NCBI GenBank assembly: GCA_036008325.1 | Contig: DASYNW010000088.1 | Location: forward strand, 1 to 64,000 | Origin: AP-15 sp036008325 | GTDB taxonomy: Bacteria > Pseudomonadota > Alphaproteobacteria > ATCC43930 > CGMCC-115725 | Direction: 5' to 3' | DNA length: 64,000 nucleotides | In this document: piece after piece, positions 34,047 through 43,174 of the stretch | Position numbering within the stretch: position 1 is the stretch's first letter | How the letters are laid out: each line of letters begins with the position of its first letter | Notes under the pieces: generated by a model | What the model saw: the letters and a program-made list of their open reading frames with translations, nothing else | What the model was told of the DNA's origin: nothing | The model's database searches: none | Made by a program: the position numbers and the translations under genes

Positions 34047-35684
34047 ATGCCCGGCGGCGGCAAAGGCTGGCGCCGCTGGCGGCTGCCGCTGCGTGCAGTG
34101 ATGCTTGGCGCGGTGCTATCGCTGATGCTGGCGATGTCTGGACCCGCCCGCGCCGGTAGCGATCCGTTCTCGGACATGGCCAGCACAAATTTCGATATGG
34201 TAGCGCGCGGCGTTTCGGCGCTGGCCGTTTCCGGTAGCCCCCGCGCCGCCCCGGTCATCGACGCGTTGCGCGACAGCCGATTGTTTGCCTGGCGTTGGCC
34301 GCGGCCGGACTCGCCTCTTTATATCCGCACTGCCAAGGGGTTTGTCGATGCGCGCACCGGCGCGCCGGTTGCGGCCCCACCGCCGGTAAATGTGCGTTTG
34401 GTGATCGTCAACGATTCGGTGCGCTCCGCCATCGCGGCCGCCGAGGGCGCACTTGACCTGACCTCGCCAAAGAAGAAAGTGCGCCTCGATGCGGCGGAGG
34501 AACTCTATCAGTCGGCCGAGGCTGGCGCATTGCCGTTGATCGAACAGGCATTGGCCCGGGAACGCGACCCTGCCGTCGCCGGCATGCTGCGCGAGGCGCA
34601 TGCCGCGGCGCTGCTGAAATCAAGCAGCGGCAGCGTCTCGGCGCGACTCGCTGCGGTGCATCAGGTGGCGGCGCGGGCGGACCTTTCGACGCGCAGCCTG
34701 CTGGAGTCATTGCAGGGGCAGCCGCCTCCTGTCGCGGCGGCGATTCAAGAGGCAATCCGCGAAATCGACCGGCGTCTGCAGCTCTGGGGCGTCCTCGAAA
34801 ACGTCTATTACGGCATCAGCCTCGGCGCCGTCTTGTTGCTGGCGGCCGCGGGGCTGGCCATCACCTTCGGAGTGATGGGCGTCATCAACATGGCGCATGG
34901 CGAGATGGTGATGATCGGTGCCTACACCACCTTCGTCGTGCAGCAGCTGATCGCCGCCTCGGCCCCGGCGCTGACCGATCTCGGCCTGCTGTTTGCGGTG
35001 CCGGCAGCGTTTTTGGTGGCGGGCATGCTGGGCGTGGTGATCGAACGAACCTTGATCCGTTTTCTGTACGGCCGACCGCTGGAGACCTTGCTCGCCACCT
35101 GGGGCCTCAGCCTGATCCTGCAGCAGGCGGTGCGCAGCATCTTCGGTCCGACCAACCAGGACGTATCGTCGCCGCCATGGATGAGCGGCGCGGTGAGCTT
35201 GGGCGGCCTAACCCTGACGGTGAACCGGCTGTGGATCATCGTGTTCGCGGCGCTGGTGCTCGGCGCTTTGATGGGCGTGCTGCGCTGGGGCGGGCTCGGG
35301 CGCAGCATCCGCGCGGTGATGCAGAACCGGCGCATGGCGGCGGTGATGGGCATCCGCACCCCACTGATCGACGCGCTTACCTTCGGTCTCGGCTCAGGCA
35401 TCGCCGGCATCGCCGGGGTGGCGCTGAGCCAGATCGACAATGTCAGCCCCAATCTCGGTCAGAACTACATCATCGACAGCTTCATGGTGGTGGTGCTCGG
35501 CGGCGTCGGCAATTTGTGGGGCACGGTATTCGGCGCCATGAGCTTAGGGGTGGTCGATAAGCTGGTCGAACCCTTTGCCGGCGCGGTGCTGGGCAAGATC
35601 CTGGTGCTCGTGCTGCTGATCCTGTTCATCCAGCGTCGGCCGCGCGGGCTCTTCCCACTCAAGGGACGAGTGGTCGAAGCATGA
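34047..35684 (+). CDS. urtB: UrtB, urea ABC transporter permease
   Basis: This protein has 545 residues. After a signal peptide the first 245 residues form a helical, repeat-like domain outside the membrane, which is usual for UrtB. The rest is a LivH-type permease with GVMGVINMAHGEMVMIGAY, RPLETLLATWGLSLILQQ and MVVVLGGVGNLWGTVFGA. The gene starts five bases after urtA and overlaps urtC by four. Confidence 0.95.
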   Translation: MPGGGKGWRRWRLPLRAVMLGAVLSLMLAMSGPARAGSDPFSDMASTNFDMVARGVSALAVSGSPRAAPVIDALRDSRLFAWRWPRPDSPLYIRTAKGFVDARTGAPVAAPPPVNVRLVIVNDSVRSAIAAAEGALDLTSPKKKVRLDAAEELYQSAEAGALPLIEQALARERDPAVAGMLREAHAAALLKSSSGSVSARLAAVHQVAARADLSTRSLLESLQGQPPPVAAAIQEAIREIDRRLQLWGVLENVYYGISLGAVLLLAAAGLAITFGVMGVINMAHGEMVMIGAYTTFVVQQLIAASAPALTDLGLLFAVPAAFLVAGMLGVVIERTLIRFLYGRPLETLLATWGLSLILQQAVRSIFGPTNQDVSSPPWMSGAVSLGGLTLTVNRLWIIVFAALVLGALMGVLRWGGLGRSIRAVMQNRRMAAVMGIRTPLIDALTFGLGSGIAGIAGVALSQIDNVSPNLGQNYIIDSFMVVVLGGVGNLWGTVFGAMSLGVVDKLVEPFAGAVLGKILVLVLLILFIQRRPRGLFPLKGRVVEA

Positions 35685-36823
35685 TCTACCCGGACCGTGC
35701 CACCACCGTCACACTCGGCTGCGTCCTCGGCGGCGCCGCGATATTGGCGGTCTTGAACCAGCTGACCCCGGCGGCCAGCGCGGTACATGTCCCGGGTTTT
35801 GCCGTTTCGCTGGTCGGCAAGTATCTCTGTTACGCCATCCTGGCTCTCGCCATCGATTTGGTATGGGGCTATGCGGGCATCCTGACGCTCGGCCACGCTG
35901 CATTTTTCGCTCTGGGCGGTTACGCGATGGGTATGTACCTGATGCGCGAGATTGGCGCGCGCGGCGTCTACGGCAACCCGACCCTGCCCGACTTCATGGT
36001 GTTTCTCGGCTGGAAGCATCTACCCTGGTACTGGCACGGATTCAGCCATTTCGGCTTTGCCCTGACGATGGTGGTCCTGGTTCCCGGCGTTTTGGCTGCG
36101 GTGTTCGGCTGGTTCGCTTTTCGCTCGCGGGTTAGCGGGGTTTACTTGTCGATCATCACCCAGGCGCTGACTTATGCGCTGATGCTGGCGTTCTTCCGCA
36201 ACGAGATGGGGTTCGGCGGCAATAACGGAATGACCGATTTCAAGGACATTCTGGGCGTGCCGCTCGGCCGGGACAGCGCGTCGGTCGGGCTGATGCTGGT
36301 CACCGCAGTGGTTCTCTCGGCCGCGTTCCTGCTGGCGCGCGCCATCACCGGTTCGCGCTTTGGCAAGGTGCTGGTGGCGGTTCGCGACGCGGAGGCGCGC
36401 ACCCGCTTTCTCGGCTATCGCCCCGAATCCTACAAACTGACGGTTTGGGTGATCTCGGCGATGCTCGCCGGGCTCGGCGGCGCGCTCTACGTGCCACAGG
36501 TCGGGATCATCAACCCATCGGAATTCGCCCCCGCGAATTCGATCGAAGCAGTGATCTGGGTGGCGGTCGGAGGGCGCGGCACCCTCGCCGGCGCGATCCT
36601 GGGCGCGGTCCTGGTTAACCTGGGGAAAACCTGGCTGACCAGCGCGTTACCCGAAATTTGGCTGTTTGCGATGGGCGGGCTGTTCATCCTTGTCACTGTG
36701 TTCCTGCCGCGCGGCATTCTCGGTCTATTCGCTGCCCGCCGCTCGAGCACCGCACCCGAACGCGAGTCTGCGGCTGCAGAGTCGGCCGCCGCCGAGACAG
36801 TAGTGCGAGAGGTCACCGGGTGA
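35681..36823 (+). CDS. urtC: UrtC, urea ABC transporter permease
   Basis: This is the second permease subunit, of LivM type, with 380 residues. AIDLVWGYAGILTLGHAAFFALGG, NNGMTDFKDILG and GRGTLAGAILGAVLVN are characteristic of UrtC. The C-terminal 30 residues are Ala/Glu-rich and variable. The start overlaps the urtB stop by four bases (ATGA). Confidence 0.95.
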   Translation: MIYPDRATTVTLGCVLGGAAILAVLNQLTPAASAVHVPGFAVSLVGKYLCYAILALAIDLVWGYAGILTLGHAAFFALGGYAMGMYLMREIGARGVYGNPTLPDFMVFLGWKHLPWYWHGFSHFGFALTMVVLVPGVLAAVFGWFAFRSRVSGVYLSIITQALTYALMLAFFRNEMGFGGNNGMTDFKDILGVPLGRDSASVGLMLVTAVVLSAAFLLARAITGSRFGKVLVAVRDAEARTRFLGYRPESYKLTVWVISAMLAGLGGALYVPQVGIINPSEFAPANSIEAVIWVAVGGRGTLAGAILGAVLVNLGKTWLTSALPEIWLFAMGGLFILVTVFLPRGILGLFAARRSSTAPERESAAAESAAAETVVREVTG

Positions 36824-37563
36824 GCCAGCCGACGCTTCTCTATCTCGACGGCATCACCGTTTCCTTTGACGGCTTCAAGGCGCTCAAGGGGCTTTCCTTG
36901 GTGCTGGAGGAAGGCGAGATGCGGGCGGTGATCGGCCCCAACGGAGCCGGCAAGACGACGATGATGGACGTGATCACCGGCAAGACCAAACCTGATTCCG
37001 GACGCGCCGTGTTTGGTGTCGACACCGACCTCACCCGGCTCGACGAGCCGGCGATCGCCCGGCTCGGCATCGGCCGCAAATTCCAGCAACCTACCGTATT
37101 CGAGCCGTTGTCGGTGAGGGACAATCTGCTGTTGGCGCTGGCCGGCGATCGCAGCCCCCGCTTCGCGCTGGCGGCGCGCGAGACGCCGGTCGAGCGCGGC
37201 CGCATCGAGGAGATCTTGCTGACGATCCGCCTGGCCCCGGAGCGCTATCGTCGCGCCGGCGAACTCTCGCATGGCCAGAAGCAATGGCTCGAGATCGGCA
37301 TGCTCCTGGCCCAGGAGCCCAAATTGCTGCTGGTGGACGAGCCGGCGGCCGGCATGACAGACGCGGAGACCGCGGACACGGCCGAGCTGCTGCGCGAGAT
37401 CAACCGCAGCCGCAGCCTGGTCGTGGTCGAGCACGACATGGCCTTTGTGCGCAGCCTGGCGGCGCGAGTGACGGTGTTGCACGAGGGTGCGGTGCTGGCC
37501 GAAGGCTCGATCGACCATGTCCAGAACGACCCGCGCGTGATCGAAGTCTACCTCGGCCGCTGA
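36820..37563 (+). CDS. urtD: UrtD, urea ABC transporter ATPase
   Basis: This ATP-binding subunit has 247 residues, with Walker A GPNGAGKTT, signature ELSHGQKQWLEIGM, Walker B LLLVDEPAAGM and the switch histidine in VVEHDM. The GTG start overlaps the urtC stop (GTGA). SHGQKQWLEI in place of the common SGGQ is a known mark of the UrtD group. Confidence 0.95.
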   Translation: MSQPTLLYLDGITVSFDGFKALKGLSLVLEEGEMRAVIGPNGAGKTTMMDVITGKTKPDSGRAVFGVDTDLTRLDEPAIARLGIGRKFQQPTVFEPLSVRDNLLLALAGDRSPRFALAARETPVERGRIEEILLTIRLAPERYRRAGELSHGQKQWLEIGMLLAQEPKLLLVDEPAAGMTDAETADTAELLREINRSRSLVVVEHDMAFVRSLAARVTVLHEGAVLAEGSIDHVQNDPRVIEVYLGR

Positions 37564-37566
37564 GTC

Positions 37567-38262
37567 ATGCTTTCGGTGGAGGCGGTCGATCTCTATTATG
37601 GTGCGAGCCAAGCGCTTCGCCGGGTCAGCCTCACCGCGAAAAAGGGCGAAGTCACCTGCATCCTCGGCCGTAATGGCGTCGGCAAGACCAGCCTGTTGCG
37701 GGCGATCTTCGGGCTTCATCCGATCCGCGCCGGCCAAATCGTTTGGGAAGATCGGGAACTCAACGGTTTGCCGCCGTATCAGCGGGCTCGCGCCGGGCTG
37801 GCGTTGGTGCCGCAAGGCCGCGAGATCTTTGCCAGGCTGACCGTAGCGGAGAACCTCGCCACCGGATTCGCTCCGCTGCCGCGCACTCAGCATCACATCC
37901 CGGACGAGGTCTTCACCTTGTTTCCCGTGCTGAAGGAGATGCTGGGGCGCCGCGGCGGCGACCTTTCAGGCGGTCAGCAGCAGCAGTTGGCGATCGCCCG
38001 CGCGCTGGTCACCCGCCCCCGACTGCTGGTGCTCGACGAGCCGACCGAGGGCATCCAACCGTCGATCATCAAGGATATCGAGCGGGTCATTCGCGGTCTC
38101 GCGAGGCGCGGCGACATGGCGATCCTCTTGGTCGAGCAGTATTTCGAATTCGCCCGCGACCTCGCGGCCTCCTACCTCGTCATGCAGCGCGGCGAAGTCG
38201 TCGCCACCGGCCGGCGCGAGGAGATGGATGAAGCAGCAGTCCGCGGTTTCCTCGTCGTTTGA
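37567..38262 (+). CDS. urtE: UrtE, urea ABC transporter ATPase
   Basis: This second ATP-binding subunit has 231 residues, with Walker A GRNGVGKTS, signature DLSGGQQQQLAIARAL, Walker B LLVLDEPTEGIQPSI and VEQYFEFARDLA. It is the last gene of the operon and converges on the response regulator gene, with an 11-base gap. No urease genes follow, so the window does not show what happens to imported urea. Confidence 0.95.
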   Translation: MLSVEAVDLYYGASQALRRVSLTAKKGEVTCILGRNGVGKTSLLRAIFGLHPIRAGQIVWEDRELNGLPPYQRARAGLALVPQGREIFARLTVAENLATGFAPLPRTQHHIPDEVFTLFPVLKEMLGRRGGDLSGGQQQQLAIARALVTRPRLLVLDEPTEGIQPSIIKDIERVIRGLARRGDMAILLVEQYFEFARDLAASYLVMQRGEVVATGRREEMDEAAVRGFLVV

Positions 38263-38273
38263 GCAGTCGCTTC

Positions 38274-38993
38274 TCAGCTGGTTTCGACCGTGGGGGTAAA
38301 GATATAGCCGCTGCCGCGCACGGTCTTGATCATCGTCGGCCTTTGCGGATCACCTTCGAGCTTGCGGCGAAGCCGTCCGACTTGGACATCGATCGTCCGA
38401 TCGAACGGCCCAGCCTCGCGATTGCGCGCCAAATCCAAGAGCCGATCACGGGTCAGCACCTGATTGGCATTGTTGACGAATGCCGCCAGCAGGTCGAATT
38501 CTCCGGTGGTCAAGCGAACCTCCCTGCCCGCCGGCGAATGCAGCTCCCGGCTCGAAAGGTCGAGATTCCAGCCGGCGAACCTCGCCTTCGACCGCTGGAT
38601 CGGCGCCCGCTCAGCGGTCCGGCTCGAGACCCGGCGCAATACGCTCTTGACCCGCGCCAATAGCTCGCGCAGGTGGAATGGCTTCGGCAGATAGTCGTCG
38701 GCGCCCATTTCGAGGCCGATGATGCGGTCGACCGTTTCGCCGCGCCCGGTCAGGATGATGATTCCCACCTCGGATTCCTCCCGCAGGGAGCGGGCGAGCG
38801 TCAGCCCGTCCTCGCCCGGCAACATCAGATCCAAAATGACCAGATCCACCCGGGACTGCGCCAGGGCGCGGCGCATCCCGGCGCCGTCATGAGCGGTCGA
38901 AACCCGATAGCCCTCGCCGGACAGATAGTCCTGGATTACGTCGCAGATCTCTCGTTGATCGTCGACGACGAGGATATGTCCATTATCGCTCAT
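38274..38993 (-). CDS. OmpR-family response regulator
   Basis: This two-component regulator has 239 residues. The receiver domain (residues 6-120) has the acidic pair DD at 11-12, the phospho-acceptor Asp55 in VILDLMLPGEDG and the conserved lysine in YLPKPFHLREL. A winged-helix DNA-binding domain (about 140-235) ends VGRLRRKLEGDP and TVRGSGYIF. The start at MSDNGH is preferred to an upstream in-frame start at 39080. No histidine kinase is adjacent, so the partner is unknown. Confidence 0.93.
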   Translation of the reverse strand: MSDNGHILVVDDQREICDVIQDYLSGEGYRVSTAHDGAGMRRALAQSRVDLVILDLMLPGEDGLTLARSLREESEVGIIILTGRGETVDRIIGLEMGADDYLPKPFHLRELLARVKSVLRRVSSRTAERAPIQRSKARFAGWNLDLSSRELHSPAGREVRLTTGEFDLLAAFVNNANQVLTRDRLLDLARNREAGPFDRTIDVQVGRLRRKLEGDPQRPTMIKTVRGSGYIFTPTVETS

Positions 38994-39201
38994 TGGGTCC
39001 GCGTTACCTGCCTGTGCAGCGGGTCGGTTCCTGCGAGCGATCGAGGCCGCGGGGAGACGACCCGGAGGAGCATCATACATATAGTTACAAATTCTTACAT
39101 AAAACCAGTCGGGCTGACATTATCGGATTACACCGCGGCGGTAGCTTCCCGACCATCCGGATGCCCCTCCGGCTCAATCGCTTCGTTATCGGGAGGCTTT
39201 C

Positions 39202-39852
39202 GTGGCCGATATTTATCGGGAGATCGAAGCCGAGCTTCCACGCCTTCGACGCTATGCGCGCGCGCTAACCCGCGATGTTACCCTCGCCGACGACCTCGTC
39301 CAAGACTGCTTGGCTCGCGCCATTGGCAAGCTCCATCTCTGGCAAACCGGGACGGATCTGCGAGCATGGCTGTTCACCATTCTGCACAATCAATATGTCA
39401 ATTACGTGCGCCGTGCCGTTCGGGAAGGAGCCACTATCGGACTGACCGACAGCGAGCCGTTGCTGACCCGCGCTCCACCGCAGGGACACCGGCTCGAATT
39501 GCGCGACCTCGAGCGAGCCATGACCAAGCTTCCTGAGGAGCAGCGCTCGGCCATCCTTCTGGTCGGATTGGAAGGGATGCGCTACGAGGAGGTCTCGACG
39601 ATTCTCAACGTGCCGGTCGGAACCATCCGCTCGCGGCTGTCGCGTGGTCGCGAGGCATTGCGAAAGCTGCTGGATTTTCCCCTGGACGAAAGCCATGCGA
39701 TCGGCCATGTGGCTGCGGCCGCTGCGGGCGGCTATAGCCCCGGAGCTGTCGAACGCCCGAAGACTGTCGCGATCGGCATGCATCGGGCGCCCCGCAGACA
39801 GCTTTCGCGCCGAACCAGAGTTGCTCATAGAACCGGGGCGCCCACCGGCTGA
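39202..39852 (+). CDS. ECF-family RNA polymerase sigma factor
   Basis: This is a second ECF sigma factor, 216 residues from a GTG with a GGGAGG ribosome site. Region 2 spans about 5-75 (ELPRLRRYARALTRDVTLADDLVQDCLARA, then LRAWLFTILHNQYVNYVRR). Region 4 spans about 105-160 (LPEEQRSAILLVGLEGMRYEEV, then VPVGTIRSRLSRGREALRK). The final 50 residues are an unusual basic, Ala-rich tail not typical of the family. No anti-sigma gene is adjacent. It is divergent from the response regulator gene with a 208-base gap. Confidence 0.9.
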   Translation: MADIYREIEAELPRLRRYARALTRDVTLADDLVQDCLARAIGKLHLWQTGTDLRAWLFTILHNQYVNYVRRAVREGATIGLTDSEPLLTRAPPQGHRLELRDLERAMTKLPEEQRSAILLVGLEGMRYEEVSTILNVPVGTIRSRLSRGREALRKLLDFPLDESHAIGHVAAAAAGGYSPGAVERPKTVAIGMHRAPRRQLSRRTRVAHRTGAPTG

Positions 39853-40015
39853 GGTCGGTTTCGGTTCGCAATGGGGGTCTCACTCGATCTGTAACGCTCG
39901 GGCGCCAACACCGCGTGCTGAGGCCGTGTGGTCGGCGCTGCCGGCTGATTATCGACGGCTGGCCGTCGCGCCAATCCTCAGAAACACGGTTTCGACCACG
40001 GCGAAGCGCCTCCGG

Positions 40016-40192
40016 CTACTCGAGACGCTTGCCCTCGATGTCCTTCTTTTGGCGCTCGCTGTCGCGTAAATCGTTGCTCCGGACCTGGCTGCTGCGGCCG
40101 AAGCGAGCCCGGTTCTCCGCCGCGCGCTGCTCGGCCTCTGCGCGCGCGCGCAGCTTGCGATGTTTGTTGAGGTTCACGACCGCCACTGCCAC
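40016..40192 (-). CDS. DUF4169 family small protein
   Basis: This 58-residue, highly charged protein has VNLNKHRKLRARAEAEQRAA near the start and AENRARFGRS followed by a charged tail ending EGKRLE. This is the hallmark of the DUF4169 family found in alphaproteobacteria; the function is unknown. The start is one of three in-frame GTG codons (40192, 40186, 40177); the family's usual M-A-x-I-V-N-L-N suggests one of the first two. The gene stands alone between the sigma factor and mreB. Confidence 0.8.
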   Translation of the reverse strand: MAVAVVNLNKHRKLRARAEAEQRAAENRARFGRSSQVRSNDLRDSERQKKDIEGKRLE

Positions 40193-40529
40193 CCCCGCAT
40201 TTCTAACCGGTGCAAGCTTTGCCCTATTTGGCCCATCAAGGGCGCTTTGGAAGCAGGCGCGTAAAAGATTTAGTCTTCAGCCGAACCGTCCTCCCACCAG
40301 GGTGGTGAGTCGGCGCTAAGCCGTTGACCGACGGGAGCTGAGAACGCGTCGAGAGAGCCGGCTTGCAATAAAGACCTCGATCCGCAAGGATCGCCTCCTC
40401 GCTGTGGGGGGAGACGCGCGGCGGACATCTGAGCAGGTGCCGAGGCGTAATACGGTTGGGCGAGCGAGATGGGGGCTCGCCAGCGGCAGCTCGGCCAGCT
40501 GATCCTCGGCAATTTCGGGTTCGCGCGAC
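40193..40529. other. Gene-free leader of the mre operon
   Basis: About 340 bases lie between the DUF4169 gene start and mreB. No gene is supported on either strand. Promoters for both divergent genes must be here; I could not identify clear -35/-10 boxes. Confidence 0.4.
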
Positions 40530-41570
40530 ATGTTTGGAAGAATGTTGGGCCTGCTGTCCGCCGATATGGCGATAGATCTCGGCACGGCGAACACCCTCGT
40601 TTACGTGAAGGGGCGGGGCATCGTCCTCAACGAGCCGTCAGTGGTGGCGATAGCCAATGTCAAAGGCAAAAAGCAGGTTCTCGCGGTCGGCGAGGAGGCA
40701 AAGCTGATGCTTGGTCGCACCCCGGGTTACATTCAGGCGATCCGCCCGTTGCGCGACGGCGTCATTGCCGATTTCGAAGTCACCGAGGAGATGATCAAGC
40801 ATTTCATTCGCAAGGTGCACCACCGCCGCAGCTTTGCCACCCCGCAGATCGTTGTCTGCGTGCCATCGGGATCGACCGCGGTCGAGCGGCGCGCGATCCA
40901 GGAATCTGCTGAAAGTGCCGGAGCCAGGCGAGTTTTCCTGATCGAAGAGCCGATGGCGGCAGCGATCGGCGCCGGGCTTCCCGTGACCGAGCCGACCGGA
41001 TCGATGGTCGTCGATGTCGGCGGTGGCACGACCGAGGTCGCGGTGCTTTCGCTGGGCGGCATCGTTTATTGCCGATCGGTGCGGGTCGGCGGCGACAAGA
41101 TGGACGAGTCGATCATCGCCTACATAAGACGCAACCATAATCTTCTCGTCGGTGAGGGCAGCGCCGAGCGGATCAAAAAGGAAATCGGCTCGGCGTGCAT
41201 GCCGGAAGACGGCGAGGGACGGGTCATGGAAATCAGGGGGCGAGACCTCATGAACGGCGTACCGAAAGAAATCGTGATCAGCGAACGCCAGATCGCGGAA
41301 AGCCTGGCCGAACCGGTCGGCTCGATTGTCGAGGCTGTCAAGGTGGCGCTCGAGCACACCGCCCCCGAACTCGCGGCCGACATCGTCGACAAGGGCATCG
41401 TGTTGACCGGCGGCGGGGCGCTGCTGGGCAATCTGGACTTGGTGTTGCGCCATGCCACGGGGCTTCCAGTCTCGATCGCCGACGATCCGCTCAGCTGTGT
41501 GGCGCTCGGCACCGGCCGCACCTTGGAAGAAATGAAGACATTGAAATCGGTGTTGATCAACACCTGGTGA
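40530..41570 (+). CDS. mreB: MreB, actin-like rod-shape protein
   Basis: MreB polymerises on the inner membrane and guides side-wall synthesis. It has 346 residues, with the actin-fold phosphate loops MAIDLGTANTLVY and MVVDVGGGTTEVAVLS and the adenosine motif GIVLTGGGALLGNLD. An N-terminal amphipathic stretch (MFGRMLGLL) suits membrane attachment. It is the first gene of mreB-mreC-mreD-mrdA-rodA, whose order is conserved. Confidence 0.98.
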   Translation: MFGRMLGLLSADMAIDLGTANTLVYVKGRGIVLNEPSVVAIANVKGKKQVLAVGEEAKLMLGRTPGYIQAIRPLRDGVIADFEVTEEMIKHFIRKVHHRRSFATPQIVVCVPSGSTAVERRAIQESAESAGARRVFLIEEPMAAAIGAGLPVTEPTGSMVVDVGGGTTEVAVLSLGGIVYCRSVRVGGDKMDESIIAYIRRNHNLLVGEGSAERIKKEIGSACMPEDGEGRVMEIRGRDLMNGVPKEIVISERQIAESLAEPVGSIVEAVKVALEHTAPELAADIVDKGIVLTGGGALLGNLDLVLRHATGLPVSIADDPLSCVALGTGRTLEEMKTLKSVLINTW

Positions 41571-41699
41571 CCATCGTTATTTGGCCGGCGACGAGCCGCA
41601 GGGGATTATGAACGCCGAGGGTGCCGCGAGGCCCGAAGAAGATAGGAGCGCAAAGGGTTGCGCGGGCATTTCCGCGTGCCGCCGGCTGGCGAGGGTGTT

Positions 41700-42599
41700 G
41701 TGATCAGGATCTCGCCGCAACGCCGTGCCGCCTTGCAGCGCGCCGTCTTTCCGGTTCTCGTCGTCCTCTCGCTGATGATGATCCTTCTCAGCAGAGCCGA
41801 CCAAAGCGTGTTCGAGCCATTGCGAATTTCGCTGACCGATGCCGTCGGTCCGGCGCTAGACGCGCTCTCCCGCCCGATCGCGGCTGCCGGCGATCTGATT
41901 GATCGCGCCTATATGCTGGTCGATCTCTATAAGGAGAACGCCCGTCTCAAGGATGAGAACGACCGATTGCTACACTGGCAGCAGGCCGCGCTGCGCCTCG
42001 CCTCCGAGAATGTGGAACTGCGCAGCCTGTTGAGGCTGGTTCCGCAACCGGCGGTCTCCTTTGTCACCGCTCGAGTGATCGCCAATTCCGGCGGGGCGTT
42101 CGTGCGCAATTTCTTGGTCGATGCCGGCAGCGATAGCGGCGTCGCCCGCGGTCAAGCCGTGATCACCGGTGACGGGCTCGTCGGCCGTGTCGTCGAGGTC
42201 GGCACCCGGGCGGCGCGGATTCTTCTCGTCACCGACCTCAACTCCCGTATCCCGGTTATCGTTGAGCGATCCCGACAGCGAGCGATCCTGTCCGGCGACA
42301 ATTCCGGGCGCCCGTTGCTCGAGTACCGCGACCCGGCCGCCGCGGTAAACATCGGCGACCGGCTCGTCACCTCCGGTGAGGGCGGCGTTTTCCCCCCTGG
42401 GCTGCCGGTCGGTGTCGTGAGTGCGGTGAACGGCGGGACCCCCCGGGTAGCGCCTTACGTCGAGTTATCGCGGGTCGAGTATGTGCGCATCGTCGATTAT
42501 GGGCTCGCCGGCGGCTTGCCAAAGCCGGTCGCGAGCGCTCCGAAGCCAGGCGGCAGGCACTTCCCGAAAAGGCCGTGGGGGAGAACAGTCGCGAGGTGA
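41700..42599 (+). CDS. mreC: MreC, rod-shape-determining protein
   Basis: This bitopic protein has 299 residues from a GTG with a GAGG site. It has one membrane helix near residues 18-35 (VFPVLVVLSLMMILLS), a coiled coil at about 75-115 (KENARLKDENDRLLHWQQAALRL, then ASENVELRSLL) and the periplasmic beta domain (VITGDGLVGRVVEVG, VTSGEGGVFPPGLPVG). It links MreB to the PBP2/RodA synthase. Confidence 0.95.
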   Translation: MIRISPQRRAALQRAVFPVLVVLSLMMILLSRADQSVFEPLRISLTDAVGPALDALSRPIAAAGDLIDRAYMLVDLYKENARLKDENDRLLHWQQAALRLASENVELRSLLRLVPQPAVSFVTARVIANSGGAFVRNFLVDAGSDSGVARGQAVITGDGLVGRVVEVGTRAARILLVTDLNSRIPVIVERSRQRAILSGDNSGRPLLEYRDPAAAVNIGDRLVTSGEGGVFPPGLPVGVVSAVNGGTPRVAPYVELSRVEYVRIVDYGLAGGLPKPVASAPKPGGRHFPKRPWGRTVAR

Positions 42600-42617
42600 A
42601 CCATCATTGAGCGAAAG

Positions 42618-43148
42618 ATGACGTTCAAGATAGCCGAGACGCCAGCCTTGGCACAGGTCGACAGTGCGATCGCCCGCCTGCTTCCGGTGGCGACTACGGC
42701 GGCGGCGGCGGCTTTGTCGATCCAGCCGATGCGTCTCCCCGGATCTGCCGCCTTGGCCCCGGCCTTTTTGCTGATGGCGGTCTTTCACTGGGCGATCTAT
42801 CGGCCGGATCTGCTCTCTCCACCTTCGGTCTTCGTGATCGGCGTTGCGTATGATCTTATCACCGGCGGGCCGCCGGGGGCGACCGCTCTCGTCCTCCTCC
42901 TCGCCCGCTCGGCTGTGCTGCGATATCGGCGCTGGTTTTCGGACCGGGCTTTTCCCTTCATCTGGGGCGGATTTACGCTGCTCACAACCGTTGCAATGCT
43001 GGGACTGTGGTTGATGCATCTTCTGCTCGATGGGCAGATTGCCGATTTCAGGGCCATCGTGTTCCGCGCCATGTTGACGATCGCGCTCTTTCCCGTCGCC
43101 AGCTTTTTGCTTGGCCGAGCTCAGCGCGCGCTGATGGGCGCGGGCTGA
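42618..43148 (+). CDS. mreD: MreD, rod-shape-determining membrane protein
   Basis: This small integral membrane protein has 176 residues and about five hydrophobic helices. The FHWAIYRPDLLSPPSVFVIG segment with the following YDLITGGPPG loop fits MreD. The position between mreC and mrdA is the standard one. Its sequence is poorly conserved in general, so the call rests partly on context. Confidence 0.9.
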   Translation: MTFKIAETPALAQVDSAIARLLPVATTAAAAALSIQPMRLPGSAALAPAFLLMAVFHWAIYRPDLLSPPSVFVIGVAYDLITGGPPGATALVLLLARSAVLRYRRWFSDRAFPFIWGGFTLLTTVAMLGLWLMHLLLDGQIADFRAIVFRAMLTIALFPVASFLLGRAQRALMGAG

Positions 43149-43174
43149 CCCGCCGGTTCGAATCTCGCGCGTGG

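Noticed and set aside
39853..40015. Possible continuation of an ORF after the second ECF sigma gene
   Set aside because: Short Ala/Leu-rich frames exist in several phases, but none has a start with a ribosome site or family character.
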